Assembly (NCBI GenBank): GCA_036741535.1
Contig: DAINSB010000134.1
Coordinates: 1 to 6,007 of the forward strand
DNA length: 6,007 nt
Direction of reading: 5' to 3'
Origin: Thermocaproicibacter sp036741535
GTDB lineage: Bacteria > Bacillota > Clostridia > Oscillospirales > Acutalibacteraceae
In this document: positions 1 through 5,323 of the stretch, one piece after another
Layout: each line of letters begins with the position of its first letter
How positions within the stretch are numbered: the first letter of the stretch is position 1
Notes under the pieces: model-generated
What the model saw: the letters and a program-made list of their open reading frames with translations, nothing else
Told to the model about the DNA's origin: nothing
The model's database searches: none
Translations under genes and position numbers: made by a program

Positions 1-55
1 GTCTACCTGAATGTCTACCAAACTTGTGGCAATCTTTTATATATACCATATATAC
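1..55. repeat. Short direct repeats in AT-rich left edge
   Basis: GTCTACC occurs twice (1-7 and 13-19, 12-base period) and ATATATAC occurs twice (39-46 and 48-55, 9-base period). I see no gene in positions 1-69. The AT-rich composition contrasts with the GC-rich genes to the right. The repeats are too short to identify, and the sequence continues beyond the window. They could be protein-binding sites, the edge of something inserted downstream of ssrA, or chance. Confidence 0.35.
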
Positions 56-69
56 GCAATATCTATAAG

Positions 70-99
70 AAAGCACCATATCTTGCGATACAGTGCTTT
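70..99 (-). terminator. Probable intrinsic terminator of ssrA
   Basis: Read on the minus strand this is a 13-pair hairpin: AAAGCAC (99-93) pairs with GTGCTTT (76-70), and TGTATC (92-87) pairs with GATATG (82-77), closed by a GCAA tetraloop. The two G-U pairs fit a minus-strand transcript. It starts five bases after the tmRNA CCA end. The run of T after the stem is short (TTTCTTAT), so termination may be incomplete, or the hairpin may also guide 3' processing. Confidence 0.65.
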
Positions 100-104
100 G
101 TTCA

Positions 105-475
105 TGGTGGAGATGACGGGAGTCGAACCCGTGTCCGAAGGTCATTTGCCAGGGCTTTCTACAGGCTTAGCCCGTGATTTGAAATTCCCTCAGCGCAGCG
201 CCCGCGGGCTGTCTATGCGCTTCGGTAGCCTTTGAGTCATGACCGGGGTAAAGGCGTTCCCCGGTTCACGTTCACCGCTCATCGACGCCCTTATCCGGGC
301 CGCGGTGCTCCCGGTAAGGACGGCAGCCTAATTAGGCCGCGTACGCCATCCCATAATTGGAATTATAGTTAGCGTTAGAAGTTTTGTCAGTTCATTTTGT
401 TTGCGAAAATATAGCGTTCCGCGACGCTGCCTGCTTACCATGGTTCACAGCCCCCGTCGAAGCCTTTACATCCCC
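105..475 (-). ncRNA. ssrA: Transfer-messenger RNA (tmRNA, 10Sa RNA)
   Basis: tmRNA enters stalled ribosomes with SmpB and EF-Tu, accepts the broken nascent chain and encodes a degradation tag. The 5' end GGGGATG (475-469) pairs with CATCTCC near the 3' end to form the 7-bp acceptor stem, with one G-U pair, followed by the discriminator A and an encoded CCA ending at 105. The T arm is visible as ACGGG, loop TTCGACT, CCCGT (132-116). The 5' segment GGCTTCGACGGGGGCTGTGAA is close to the usual tmRNA start. A tag reading frame lies in the middle, and its stop codon sits inside the 12-base palindrome GCCTAATTAGGC (326-337), as expected for the helix holding the tag end. At 371 nt it is a normal one-piece tmRNA. 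It lies 17 bp after smpB. I see no good promoter in that gap, so co-transcription with smpB followed by 5' processing is likely. Confidence 0.97.
332..373 (-). other. tmRNA tag-peptide reading frame (ANYNSNYGMAYAA)
   Basis: Starting at a GCT resume codon (373-371), the frame reads Ala-Asn-Tyr-Asn-Ser-Asn-Tyr-Gly-Met-Ala-Tyr-Ala-Ala and then TAA (334-332). The AN start and the Ala-Ala end match the tmRNA tag pattern that ClpXP-type proteases recognise. The bases just before it (TCTAAC) resemble the usual region ahead of the resume codon. The tag is 13 residues, somewhat longer than common clostridial tags of about 9-11, and ends in Tyr-Ala-Ala rather than Leu/Val-Ala-Ala. The exact resume codon is inferred from the frame. 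Confidence 0.8.
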
Positions 476-492
476 ATGTTTTAGATCAAACC

Positions 493-957
493 TTATCGGA
501 TCCGTTCCTTCATGGCGCGCTCCATGTCGCGCTTTGCCGCCCGGGCCGCCATGTCCGCCCGTTTGTCGTACAGCTTTTTGCCTTTGCACAGCCCGACCTG
601 CACTTTGACGATCGAGCCTTTCAGATAGACCGAAAGCGGAATCAGCGCGTAACCGTTCTGCTTGACAAGGCCGAACAGCCGCATGATCTCGCGCCGGTGC
701 ATCAGCAGACGGCGCACGCGCGTCGGCTCAGGGTTGAAGATGTTCCCCTGCCGGTACGGGCTGATGTGCATGCCGTTGATGCGGAGTTCCCCGCCCTCGA
801 TGGAGCACCAGGCGTCTTTAAGGTTCACCTGCCCGGTCCGCACGGATTTGACCTCGGTGCCGCGCAACTCGATGCCGGCCTCCATGGACTCCTGAACAAA
901 ATAGTCGTGGTAGGCTTTTTTGTTTTTTGCGATCGTTTTGAACGACTCCTCCGCCAC
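493..957 (-). CDS. smpB: SsrA-binding protein SmpB
   Basis: SmpB (154 aa, the usual length) binds the tRNA-like domain of tmRNA and places it in the A site of stalled ribosomes; the tmRNA gene follows 17 bp downstream. The N-terminal part carries the family motifs AYHDYFV (15-21), the run around GIELRGTEVKS (28-38) that forms the start of the beta barrel, and NLKDAW (45-50). GMHISPY (62-68) follows. The C-terminal tail from about residue 126, with YDKR and then a basic Arg/Lys-rich helix, is the part that inserts in the mRNA channel. I chose the GTG start because GGAGGG lies six bases upstream and the protein then matches family length. An in-frame TTG at 1017 would add 20 residues but sits inside the -35 box of the gene's own promoter. 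Confidence 0.97.
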   Translation of the reverse strand: MAEESFKTIAKNKKAYHDYFVQESMEAGIELRGTEVKSVRTGQVNLKDAWCSIEGGELRINGMHISPYRQGNIFNPEPTRVRRLLMHRREIMRLFGLVKQNGYALIPLSVYLKGSIVKVQVGLCKGKKLYDKRADMAARAAKRDMERAMKERIR

Positions 958-963
958 TCGAAG

Positions 964-969
964 CCCTCC
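964..969 (-). promoter_or_regulatory. smpB ribosome binding site
   Basis: GGAGGG on the minus strand, six bases before the GTG at 957. It decides the smpB start in favour of GTG over longer alternatives. Confidence 0.85.
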
Positions 970-988
970 GTTCTTTTCCGGGAATTTG

Positions 989-1017
989 AGAATATCACAT
1001 TTCGCTCCCCGTGTCAA
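989..1017 (-). promoter_or_regulatory. smpB-ssrA promoter (SigA type)
   Basis: TTGACA (1017-1012), a 17-base spacer, then TATTCT (994-989) on the minus strand. The -35 box is a perfect consensus match. Transcription would start near 982, giving a leader of about 25 nt before smpB. It lies in the short gap after recR, so smpB-ssrA can be transcribed independently of the dnaX operon. No terminator is visible between recR and this promoter, so readthrough is also possible. Confidence 0.88.
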
Positions 1018-1040
1018 GCATTATGATGTCAACTTGATTT

Positions 1041-1652
1041 TCAAAGTTCGCTGCGTCCAGCCAGCGCGCGCGAAAGCGTGACCTCGTCGGCGTATTCGAG
1101 GTCCCCGCCGACCGGGATGCCGTAGGCCAGGCGGGTCACTTTGACGCCCAGCGGCTTGATCAGGCGGGAAAGATACATGGCGGTCGCTTCGCCCTCCACG
1201 GTCGGATTCGTGGCCATGATGACCTCGGCGACGGCCGGCTGAGCGTTCGGACCGATGCGGGCGAGCAGTTCCCGGATGCGCAGATCGTCCGGGCCGACGC
1301 CGTTGAGCGGCGAGATGACCCCGTGTAGCACATGGTACACACCGTCGTAGTCCCGGGTCCGCTCCATGGCGACCACGTCGCGCGGATTTTCCACCACGCA
1401 GATGACGGAATGGTCGCGGGCCGGATTGGCGCAGATCGAGCATTGTTCCCGGTCGGTGAGGTTGCAGCAGACCGAGCAGGCGTGGATCTTGTCGTGTGCT
1501 TCGAGGACGGTGCGGGAAAATTCCGCGACCTCCTTGTCCGAAAGGCCGATGATGTAATAGGCAAGGCGCTGGGCGCTTTTGTAGCCGATCCCCGGGAGCC
1601 TCTGGAACTGCTCGATCAGGCGCGAAAGCGGCGCGATCTGATAGTCCGGCAT
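1041..1652 (-). CDS. recR: Recombination mediator protein RecR
   Basis: RecR (203 aa, normal length) forms a ring-shaped clamp that acts with RecO/RecF to load RecA onto single-stranded DNA during gap repair. The order of parts is canonical. A helix-hairpin-helix lies around LPGIGYKSAQRLA (19-31). A four-cysteine zinc site follows (C59, C62, C71, C74; CSVC and CSIC). A Toprim domain then begins at VICVVE (83-88) with the conserved acidic residue E88, and continues through the signature HGVISPLNGVGPDDL. The ATG overlaps the ybaB stop by one base (TGATG) and only a weak Shine-Dalgarno precedes it, which points to translational coupling with ybaB. It is the last gene of the dnaX-ybaB-recR operon. 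Its 3' end is followed within 25 bp by the smpB promoter. Confidence 0.97.
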   Translation of the reverse strand: MPDYQIAPLSRLIEQFQRLPGIGYKSAQRLAYYIIGLSDKEVAEFSRTVLEAHDKIHACSVCCNLTDREQCSICANPARDHSVICVVENPRDVVAMERTRDYDGVYHVLHGVISPLNGVGPDDLRIRELLARIGPNAQPAVAEVIMATNPTVEGEATAMYLSRLIKPLGVKVTRLAYGIPVGGDLEYADEVTLSRALAGRSEL

Positions 1653-2002
1653 CAGAACAGCCCGGGCATGTTCAGCCCGCCGGAGAGTTGCTCCATCCGC
1701 TCGGCCTTATCCGCCGCGGCGGCGCGCAGCGCCTCGTTCACGGCGGCCAGCACGAGGTCGGAGAGCATCTCCACGTCCTCGGGGTCCACGACCTCCGGCT
1801 TGATTTCGATGGACTTGACCTCCATTTTGCCGGTCACGGTCGCCTTCACGGCTTCGCCGCCGGAGGCCGCCGAGTACTCTTTGGCTTCGAGCTCCTGCGT
1901 CGCCTGGTTCATCTGCTCCTGTAGCTTCTGTGCCTGCCGTGCGATCTGCTGCATGTTGGAGGCTCCGCCCCCGCCGTATCCCTTCGGCAATCTTGCTTTC
2001 AT
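1652..2002 (-). CDS. ybaB: YbaB/EbfC family nucleoid-associated protein
   Basis: This small protein (116 aa) belongs to the YbaB/EbfC family, dimeric DNA-binding proteins found in the nucleoid; the precise role in Firmicutes is not settled. After a glycine-rich N-terminus (GYGGGG, 8-13) comes the family helix NMQQIARQAQKLQEQM (16-31). Next is the strand region ending in VTGKMEVKSIEIKPEVVDPEDVE, then the helix with DLVLAAVNEA, and a C-terminal tail with MPGLF. Family length and motif order are normal. The ATG has GGAGGAG five bases upstream. It sits 20 bp after dnaX and overlaps recR by one base, the arrangement long known in both enterobacteria and Firmicutes and consistent with a shared role in DNA maintenance. 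Confidence 0.95.
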   Translation of the reverse strand: MKARLPKGYGGGGASNMQQIARQAQKLQEQMNQATQELEAKEYSAASGGEAVKATVTGKMEVKSIEIKPEVVDPEDVEMLSDLVLAAVNEALRAAAADKAERMEQLSGGLNMPGLF

Positions 2003-2007
2003 AGAAA

Positions 2008-2014
2008 CTCCTCC
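2008..2014 (-). promoter_or_regulatory. ybaB ribosome binding site
   Basis: GGAGGAG on the minus strand, five bases before the ATG at 2002, in the 20-bp gap after the dnaX stop. It fixes the ybaB start. Confidence 0.85.
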
Positions 2015-2022
2015 TGCTTCGA

Positions 2023-3630
2023 TCAGTCGTTTTTCACGGGGATGCCCGCCTGTTCCGCCTCCTGCGCGAGGCGCTCGAGGGGGTCTTCCTCCCGCTGCCC
2101 GCCGTCCTTCTTTTTGTACGGGCCGAGCCGGTAGGATTTCCCCGTCACCTGCCGGATGGCCTCGCGCACGCTTTCCCGCTGGTCCTGCCTGCGCAGGAGC
2201 TGGAAGGCGATCTGGTTCGGCGCGTCGATCAGCACGTATCCGCCGCTGACGTAGGCCTTGGAGCCGTGGAACGCGGCGCTGGCGGAAGGCGAGGAGCCCT
2301 TCACGATCTGAAGGATCTCCGGCCACTGGTCGAGCGGTTTCGCCGAGGCTGCCAGCCTTTCCGGCGCCGCGTCCTGCTCTTCGTGTGCCGGTGGGGAAGG
2401 AGCCTCTGCCGCTTTGGACTCGGCGGTGTCCTCCGTCCGCTTTTCCGGCGGCCCGTCCGGCGCGGGGACGGACCCGGCGGGCTTCTGCGAGGCTCTTTGC
2501 TCCAGCGTCTCGATCCGCCGGAGAAGCGCGTCGGGCGAGATGTCGAGCTGCGGCGAACACAGGCGCAGCACCGACAGTTCAAACACGGTCCTCCGGTCGC
2601 CCCCGCGGAACATCTGCTCAAGCGCGGCCTGCAGCGTTTCGAGGGCGTGGAAGATCAGCGACAGGGGCGCGGCGAGCGCCTGCTTCTCCATGCGCTCGAA
2701 TTCGGAGGCGGGCACGACGAGCACGCTCCGCGCGTCCTTCATGGTTTTGATCAGCATCATGCCGCGGAAGTGGGAGGAAAGCTCCTCGCACAGCCGCGCC
2801 ATATCCTTGGAGGAACGATACAGTTCGTCCACGATTTGCAGGGCGCGGGACGGGTCGCGGTCCAGGATCGCGTCGGTCAGCCCGAACAGATGTTCGCGCC
2901 CGACGAGGCCGACCGTCTGCGAAACGATGTCCTCCGTCACGTCGGTGCTGCGGCTGAAGCACTGGTCGAGGATCGAAAGCGCGTCGCGGAGGGCTCCGTC
3001 CGCCAGCCGGGCGATCAACAGGGCCGCCTGCGCGTCGAGGGAGGCGTTTTCCTGCCCGGCCACGTAGGTCAGCCGGTCGGCGATCTCCTGCGGGGGGATG
3101 CGGCGGAAATCGAACCGCTGACAGCGGGAGAGGATGGTTGCGGGAATCTTGTGCACTTCCGTCGTGGCGAGGATGAAAATCACGTGCGCGGGGGGCTCTT
3201 CCAGCGTTTTTAGCAGCGCGTTGAACGCGCCGACCGAGAGCATATGGACTTCGTCGATGATATAGACGCGGTATTTCGCGGCCGCGGGGGTGAAATTCGC
3301 CTCTTCCCGCAGGGAACGGATGTTTTCGACGCCGTTGTTGCTCGCCGCGTCGATCTCGACCACGTCGAGCACGGAACCGTCGTCCACGCCGCGGCAGATC
3401 TCGCATTCCCCGCACGGATCGCCGTCGTTCGGATGCAGGCAGTTCACCGCTTTCGCGAGGATCTTCGCGCAGGTCGTCTTGCCCGTCCCGCGGGAGCCGG
3501 TGAACAGGTAGGCATGGGCGATTCTCCCGGATTTCAGCTCGTTTTTGAGCGTCACGGTCACCTGCGGCTGACCCACCACCTCAGAAAAGGTCTTGGGGCG
3601 CCACTTGCGGTAAAGCACTTGGTACAACAC
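2023..3630 (-). CDS. dnaX: DNA polymerase III subunit gamma/tau
   Basis: DnaX (535 aa from this start) is the ATPase of the clamp loader and the organiser of the replisome. The N-terminal AAA+ module is complete: YRKWRPKTFSEVVGQ (7-21), Walker A GSRGTGKT (45-52), zinc cysteines C64, C73, C76, C79 at the same numbers as in E. coli, Walker B IIDEVH (124-129), sensor LATTE and the SRC arginine finger. Lid and collar domains follow. A low-complexity Pro/Ala/Glu linker begins around residue 400, and a charged C-terminal domain ends the protein. I chose the GTG at 3630 because the protein then begins LYQVLYRKWRP, as family members do, and GGGGGGTGAC lies immediately upstream. The frame stays open to 4005, but the extra 125 residues resemble nothing and cross the promoter. 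It heads the operon with ybaB and recR. A single tau-length product is expected; I see no convincing frameshift site. Confidence 0.96.
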   Translation of the reverse strand: MLYQVLYRKWRPKTFSEVVGQPQVTVTLKNELKSGRIAHAYLFTGSRGTGKTTCAKILAKAVNCLHPNDGDPCGECEICRGVDDGSVLDVVEIDAASNNGVENIRSLREEANFTPAAAKYRVYIIDEVHMLSVGAFNALLKTLEEPPAHVIFILATTEVHKIPATILSRCQRFDFRRIPPQEIADRLTYVAGQENASLDAQAALLIARLADGALRDALSILDQCFSRSTDVTEDIVSQTVGLVGREHLFGLTDAILDRDPSRALQIVDELYRSSKDMARLCEELSSHFRGMMLIKTMKDARSVLVVPASEFERMEKQALAAPLSLIFHALETLQAALEQMFRGGDRRTVFELSVLRLCSPQLDISPDALLRRIETLEQRASQKPAGSVPAPDGPPEKRTEDTAESKAAEAPSPPAHEEQDAAPERLAASAKPLDQWPEILQIVKGSSPSASAAFHGSKAYVSGGYVLIDAPNQIAFQLLRRQDQRESVREAIRQVTGKSYRLGPYKKKDGGQREEDPLERLAQEAEQAGIPVKND

Positions 3631-3640
3631 GTCACCCCCC
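3631..3640 (-). promoter_or_regulatory. dnaX ribosome binding site
   Basis: GGGGGGTGAC on the minus strand abuts the GTG at 3630 and matches the GGAGGTGA Shine-Dalgarno with one change. It lies ten bases after the terminal helix of the leader RNA, so folding or processing of that RNA could influence access to it. Confidence 0.7.
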
Positions 3641-3650
3641 AAAGAAAATG

Positions 3651-3793
3651 GAAAGCAAGACAGCCCGCCGCCGCGGTTCGTGCGGCTGGATATGCGGACG
3701 GACAGACCGGCTGCATCGCATGGTTCACGGCGCCCCGCCGCACAGAGCCCGCCCGCCCGCATATCCCGTCGCGCGCAATTCTGTCTTGCTTTC
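3651..3793 (-). ncRNA. Candidate structured RNA in the dnaX leader
   Basis: Function unknown. The minus-strand transcript can fold as follows. P1 is a perfect 13-bp terminal helix, GAAAGCAAGACAG (3793-3781) with CTGTCTTGCTTTC (3663-3651). P2 is a 21-pair helix (3766-3746 with 3688-3708) that begins with ten perfect pairs (GGATATGCGG/CCGCATATCC); its five G-U pairs would be A-C mismatches on the plus strand. P2 is capped by CGGCG-GGG-CGCCG (3740-3728). P3 is a hairpin, GCCGC-ACGAACC-GCGGC (3686-3670). Together they form a three-way junction of about 143 nt, starting some 25 nt after the predicted transcription start. A pyrimidine-rich stretch (CATTTTCTTT) follows P1, then the dnaX Shine-Dalgarno. 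It could be a stable RNA co-transcribed with dnaX, an attenuator, or a cis-regulatory leader. The SRP GGAA tetraloop motif and the T-box motif are not seen. Confidence 0.55.
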
Positions 3794-3825
3794 GTCCGGC
3801 GGATCGATCCCGCAGAACACCCTTT

Positions 3826-3854
3826 ATTATAACCGGAAATTCGTAAAAAGGCAA
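3826..3854 (-). promoter_or_regulatory. dnaX-ybaB-recR promoter (SigA type)
   Basis: TTGCCT (3854-3849), a 17-base spacer, then a perfect TATAAT (3831-3826) on the minus strand. Transcription would start near 3819, leaving a leader of about 190 nt that contains the structured RNA. A 10-base palindrome GGATCGATCC lies just downstream of the start (3801-3810). Confidence 0.88.
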
Positions 3855-4045
3855 CTGCTTTCAGGCTGTGCTCCAACCCGGGCCGGAATTGCGTACCGCT
3901 TGTTGCGGAACAGGGGGGCGGTGCACTCGCTTCGCTTGTACGCAGCCCCGGTCCGACCACACGCCGAGGATCCTGCTGGCCGGGAGTTTTCCAAAACTTT
4001 CCCACCAGGACGGGCTTGTTTTTTCGCCAAACAAAGCGGCGGGAC
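3855..4045. other. Divergent intergenic region with inverted repeats, no gene
   Basis: No credible coding region lies between the dnaX and udg promoters. It holds a nested imperfect inverted repeat at 3864-3965: GGCTGTG with CACA-C-GCC, GGGCCGG with CCGGTCC, and GCGTAC with GTACGC. A second hairpin follows at 3971-4010, with eight of nine outer pairs and eight inner pairs. Six T occur at 4019-4024, preceded by TTG. G-U pairs slightly favour a plus-strand transcript, but I see no plus-strand promoter upstream. It may hold an unrecognised small RNA or only control sites for the two promoters. Confidence 0.4.
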
Positions 4046-4074
4046 TTGGCTGCGGCAACACGCCGCGGTATAAT
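4046..4074 (+). promoter_or_regulatory. udg promoter (SigA type)
   Basis: TTGGCT (4046-4051), a 17-base spacer, then a perfect TATAAT (4069-4074). The start would fall near 4081, giving a leader of about 26 nt. The -10 region is nearly symmetric (GGTATAATAGA), so weak reverse transcription is conceivable. Confidence 0.85.
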
Positions 4075-4091
4075 AGAGGACAGACAGAAAA

Positions 4092-4103
4092 AAGGCGGCG
4101 ATC
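4092..4103 (+). promoter_or_regulatory. udg ribosome binding site
   Basis: AAGGCGGCGATC matches the extended anti-Shine-Dalgarno complement AAGGAGGTGATC at 10 of 12 bases. Its GGCGG core ends eight bases before the TTG at 4107, which supports this non-ATG start. Confidence 0.75.
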
Positions 4104-4106
4104 AAT

Positions 4107-4676
4107 TTGTATCAGACTTGGGAAGAACTGGAAGCGGCCTGTCTCGGCTGTGAAAAATGCGGCCTCTGCAAAGGGCGCACCCATGTGGTCTTCGGGATGG
4201 GGAACCGGGAGTCGCAGGTGATGTTCGTGGGCGAGGGGCCCGGCGAGCAGGAGGACATTCAGGGTTTGCCGTTCGTCGGGCGCAGCGGGCAACTGCTCGA
4301 CAAAATGCTGGACGCGGTCGATCTGGACCGCAAAAAAAACATCTATATCGGTAACATCGTAAAATGCAGGCCGCCGCAGAACCGCGATCCGCTGCCCGAG
4401 GAGCAGGAAACCTGCATCGGCTGGCTGCGGAACCAGGTCGCGCTGCTGCGCCCGAAGGTCATCGTCTGCCTGGGGCGCATCGCGGCCATGAAGCTGATCC
4501 GGCCCGATTTCAGGATCACGAGGGAGCACGGCCAGTTCTTCGAGAAAAACGGCGTCCTGATGATGGCGACGCTGCATCCGGCGGCGCTGCTGCGCGACCC
4601 CGGCAAAAAGCCCGGCGCGTTCGAGGACTTTCTCCGGCTGCGCGGCCAGCTCGACGAGCTTGGGATTCACGGATAA
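4107..4676 (+). CDS. udg: Type 4 (Fe-S) uracil-DNA glycosylase
   Basis: The 189-aa product removes uracil arising from cytosine deamination, starting base excision repair. It is a family 4 UDG. Four cysteines placed to bind a [4Fe-4S] cluster are visible at C15, C18, C87 and C103, with the family spacing CxxC near the N-terminus and a 16-residue step between the last two. Motif A GEGPGEQED (42-50) carries the catalytic-loop residues, PFVGRSGQLLD (55-65) follows, and motif B HPAALLR (157-163) is the DNA-insertion loop. Length is typical. The TTG start is chosen because no ATG lies before motif A at a sensible distance, and a strong Shine-Dalgarno precedes it. It is a lone plus-strand gene with its own promoter, divergent from dnaX. 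Its 3' end overlaps the 3' end of trmB by 10 bp. Confidence 0.95.
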   Translation: MYQTWEELEAACLGCEKCGLCKGRTHVVFGMGNRESQVMFVGEGPGEQEDIQGLPFVGRSGQLLDKMLDAVDLDRKKNIYIGNIVKCRPPQNRDPLPEEQETCIGWLRNQVALLRPKVIVCLGRIAAMKLIRPDFRITREHGQFFEKNGVLMMATLHPAALLRDPGKKPGAFEDFLRLRGQLDELGIHG

Positions 4677-5323
4677 AAGGCCCGCAGCGCCTTGATCCTG
4701 ATCCCCTTTTCCATGGACATGATCTCGAATTCCGTCAGAATGTCGTCGGGGCGACGCTCGTCATGCAGGTCGCGGGTCTGCTCCGCGACGGTGAAGCCGC
4801 ATTCCGCGAGATACCCGAGCGTGTCCGCGAAGAGGCCGTCGTCGTCCGTTTTGAAAAACAGCTCTCCGCCCGGTTCCAGAATCTTTTTGTAGCTTTCCAG
4901 CTGGCGCGGATGGGTGAGTCTGCGCTTGTGATGCCTTGGTTTCGGCCACGGATTGCAGAAGTTGATGCATATTTTCCGCACGGAATCCTCCGGCCCGAAC
5001 GCGGTCAGGATGCGCTCGATGTCCAGGACCGTGATCAGCACGTTGTCCGGCTCGCGGTTTGCGCCGGCGAAGGCTTTTTCGATATTCCGCTTCGCCGGGC
5101 CGAGGACGGCGTCCTTGATGTCGATGCCGATGTAATTGGTTCCGGGGTCGGCCGGGGCGGCGCCGGCGAGGAAAAAACCTTTCCCGCAGCCGAGCTCCAG
5201 GCAGACGGGCTGGCTCCGCGGAAACAGCGAATGCCAGCGGCCGAAGTATTCCTGCGGTCTCCGGATAAAAAACGGGCAGGCGTCGAGTTCCGGGCCTGCC
5301 CAGGGTTTGTTGCGCATCCTCAT
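4667..5323 (-). CDS. trmB: tRNA (guanine-N7-)-methyltransferase TrmB
   Basis: TrmB (218 aa) uses S-adenosylmethionine to form m7G at position 46 of tRNA variable loops. The N-terminus MRMRNKPWAGPELDACPFF matches the family start. The SAM-binding Rossmann fold shows motif I LELGCGKGFFL (42-52) and GIDIK (66-70). The family signature NFCNPWPKPRHHKRRL (121-136) contains the conserved PW, RH and KRR, and TEFE near the C-terminus is the expected substrate/cofactor motif. At 124 there is Asn where many homologues have Asp (DPW). The ATG at 5323 overlaps the stop of the upstream ybaK-like gene as ATGA. A GGGAGGG lies 12 bases upstream, rather far, so translational coupling is likely. The frame continues upstream to 5365, but those residues do not fit the family. 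The gene ends tail to tail with udg, overlapping it by 10 bp. Confidence 0.96.
   Translation of the reverse strand: MRMRNKPWAGPELDACPFFIRRPQEYFGRWHSLFPRSQPVCLELGCGKGFFLAGAAPADPGTNYIGIDIKDAVLGPAKRNIEKAFAGANREPDNVLITVLDIERILTAFGPEDSVRKICINFCNPWPKPRHHKRRLTHPRQLESYKKILEPGGELFFKTDDDGLFADTLGYLAECGFTVAEQTRDLHDERRPDDILTEFEIMSMEKGIRIKALRAFYP

Noticed and set aside
476..492. A separate promoter for ssrA in or before the 17-bp gap after smpB.
   Set aside because: Only a poor -10-like CTAAAA and no -35 box at a fitting distance; transcription from the smpB promoter explains the gene better.
2105..2118. AAAAAG run in dnaX (TAC AAA AAG AAG) as a possible programmed frameshift site, as in E. coli dnaX.
   Set aside because: It lies very near the C-terminus, not at the domain boundary where a gamma product would end, and I see no stimulatory hairpin or Shine-Dalgarno arrangement.
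1332..3213. Long plus-strand open frames opposite recR, ybaB and dnaX (1332-2249, 2266-3213).
   Set aside because: They are antisense shadows created by GC-rich codon bias; the products are Arg/Gly/Pro-rich without motifs, and the minus-strand frames carry clear family signatures.
3714..3728. GTGAACCATG followed four bases later by GCAG occurs both in the tmRNA 5' region and in the dnaX leader RNA.
   Set aside because: A shared 10-mer is expected many times by chance within 6 kb, and the surrounding structures differ, so I do not treat the leader RNA as a tmRNA relative.
3785..3800. CCGGACGAAAGCA on the minus strand resembles the SRP RNA core CCGGAAGGAAGCA; CCCGGGTTGGAGCA near 3870-3885 does so less well.
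   Set aside because: The nearly invariant GGAA tetraloop and its flanking pairs are absent in both, and the first lies in the terminal helix rather than in a hairpin tip.
3631..4005. Extension of the dnaX frame by 125 codons upstream to 4005.
   Set aside because: The extension crosses the predicted promoter and the structured leader, matches no known dnaX N-terminus and has low-quality composition; the GTG at 3630 has its own Shine-Dalgarno.
4066..4078. A minus-strand promoter overlapping the udg -10 region (TATTATAC).
   Set aside because: The hexamer reads both ways because of near symmetry, but no -35 box is present at 16-18 bases on the minus strand.
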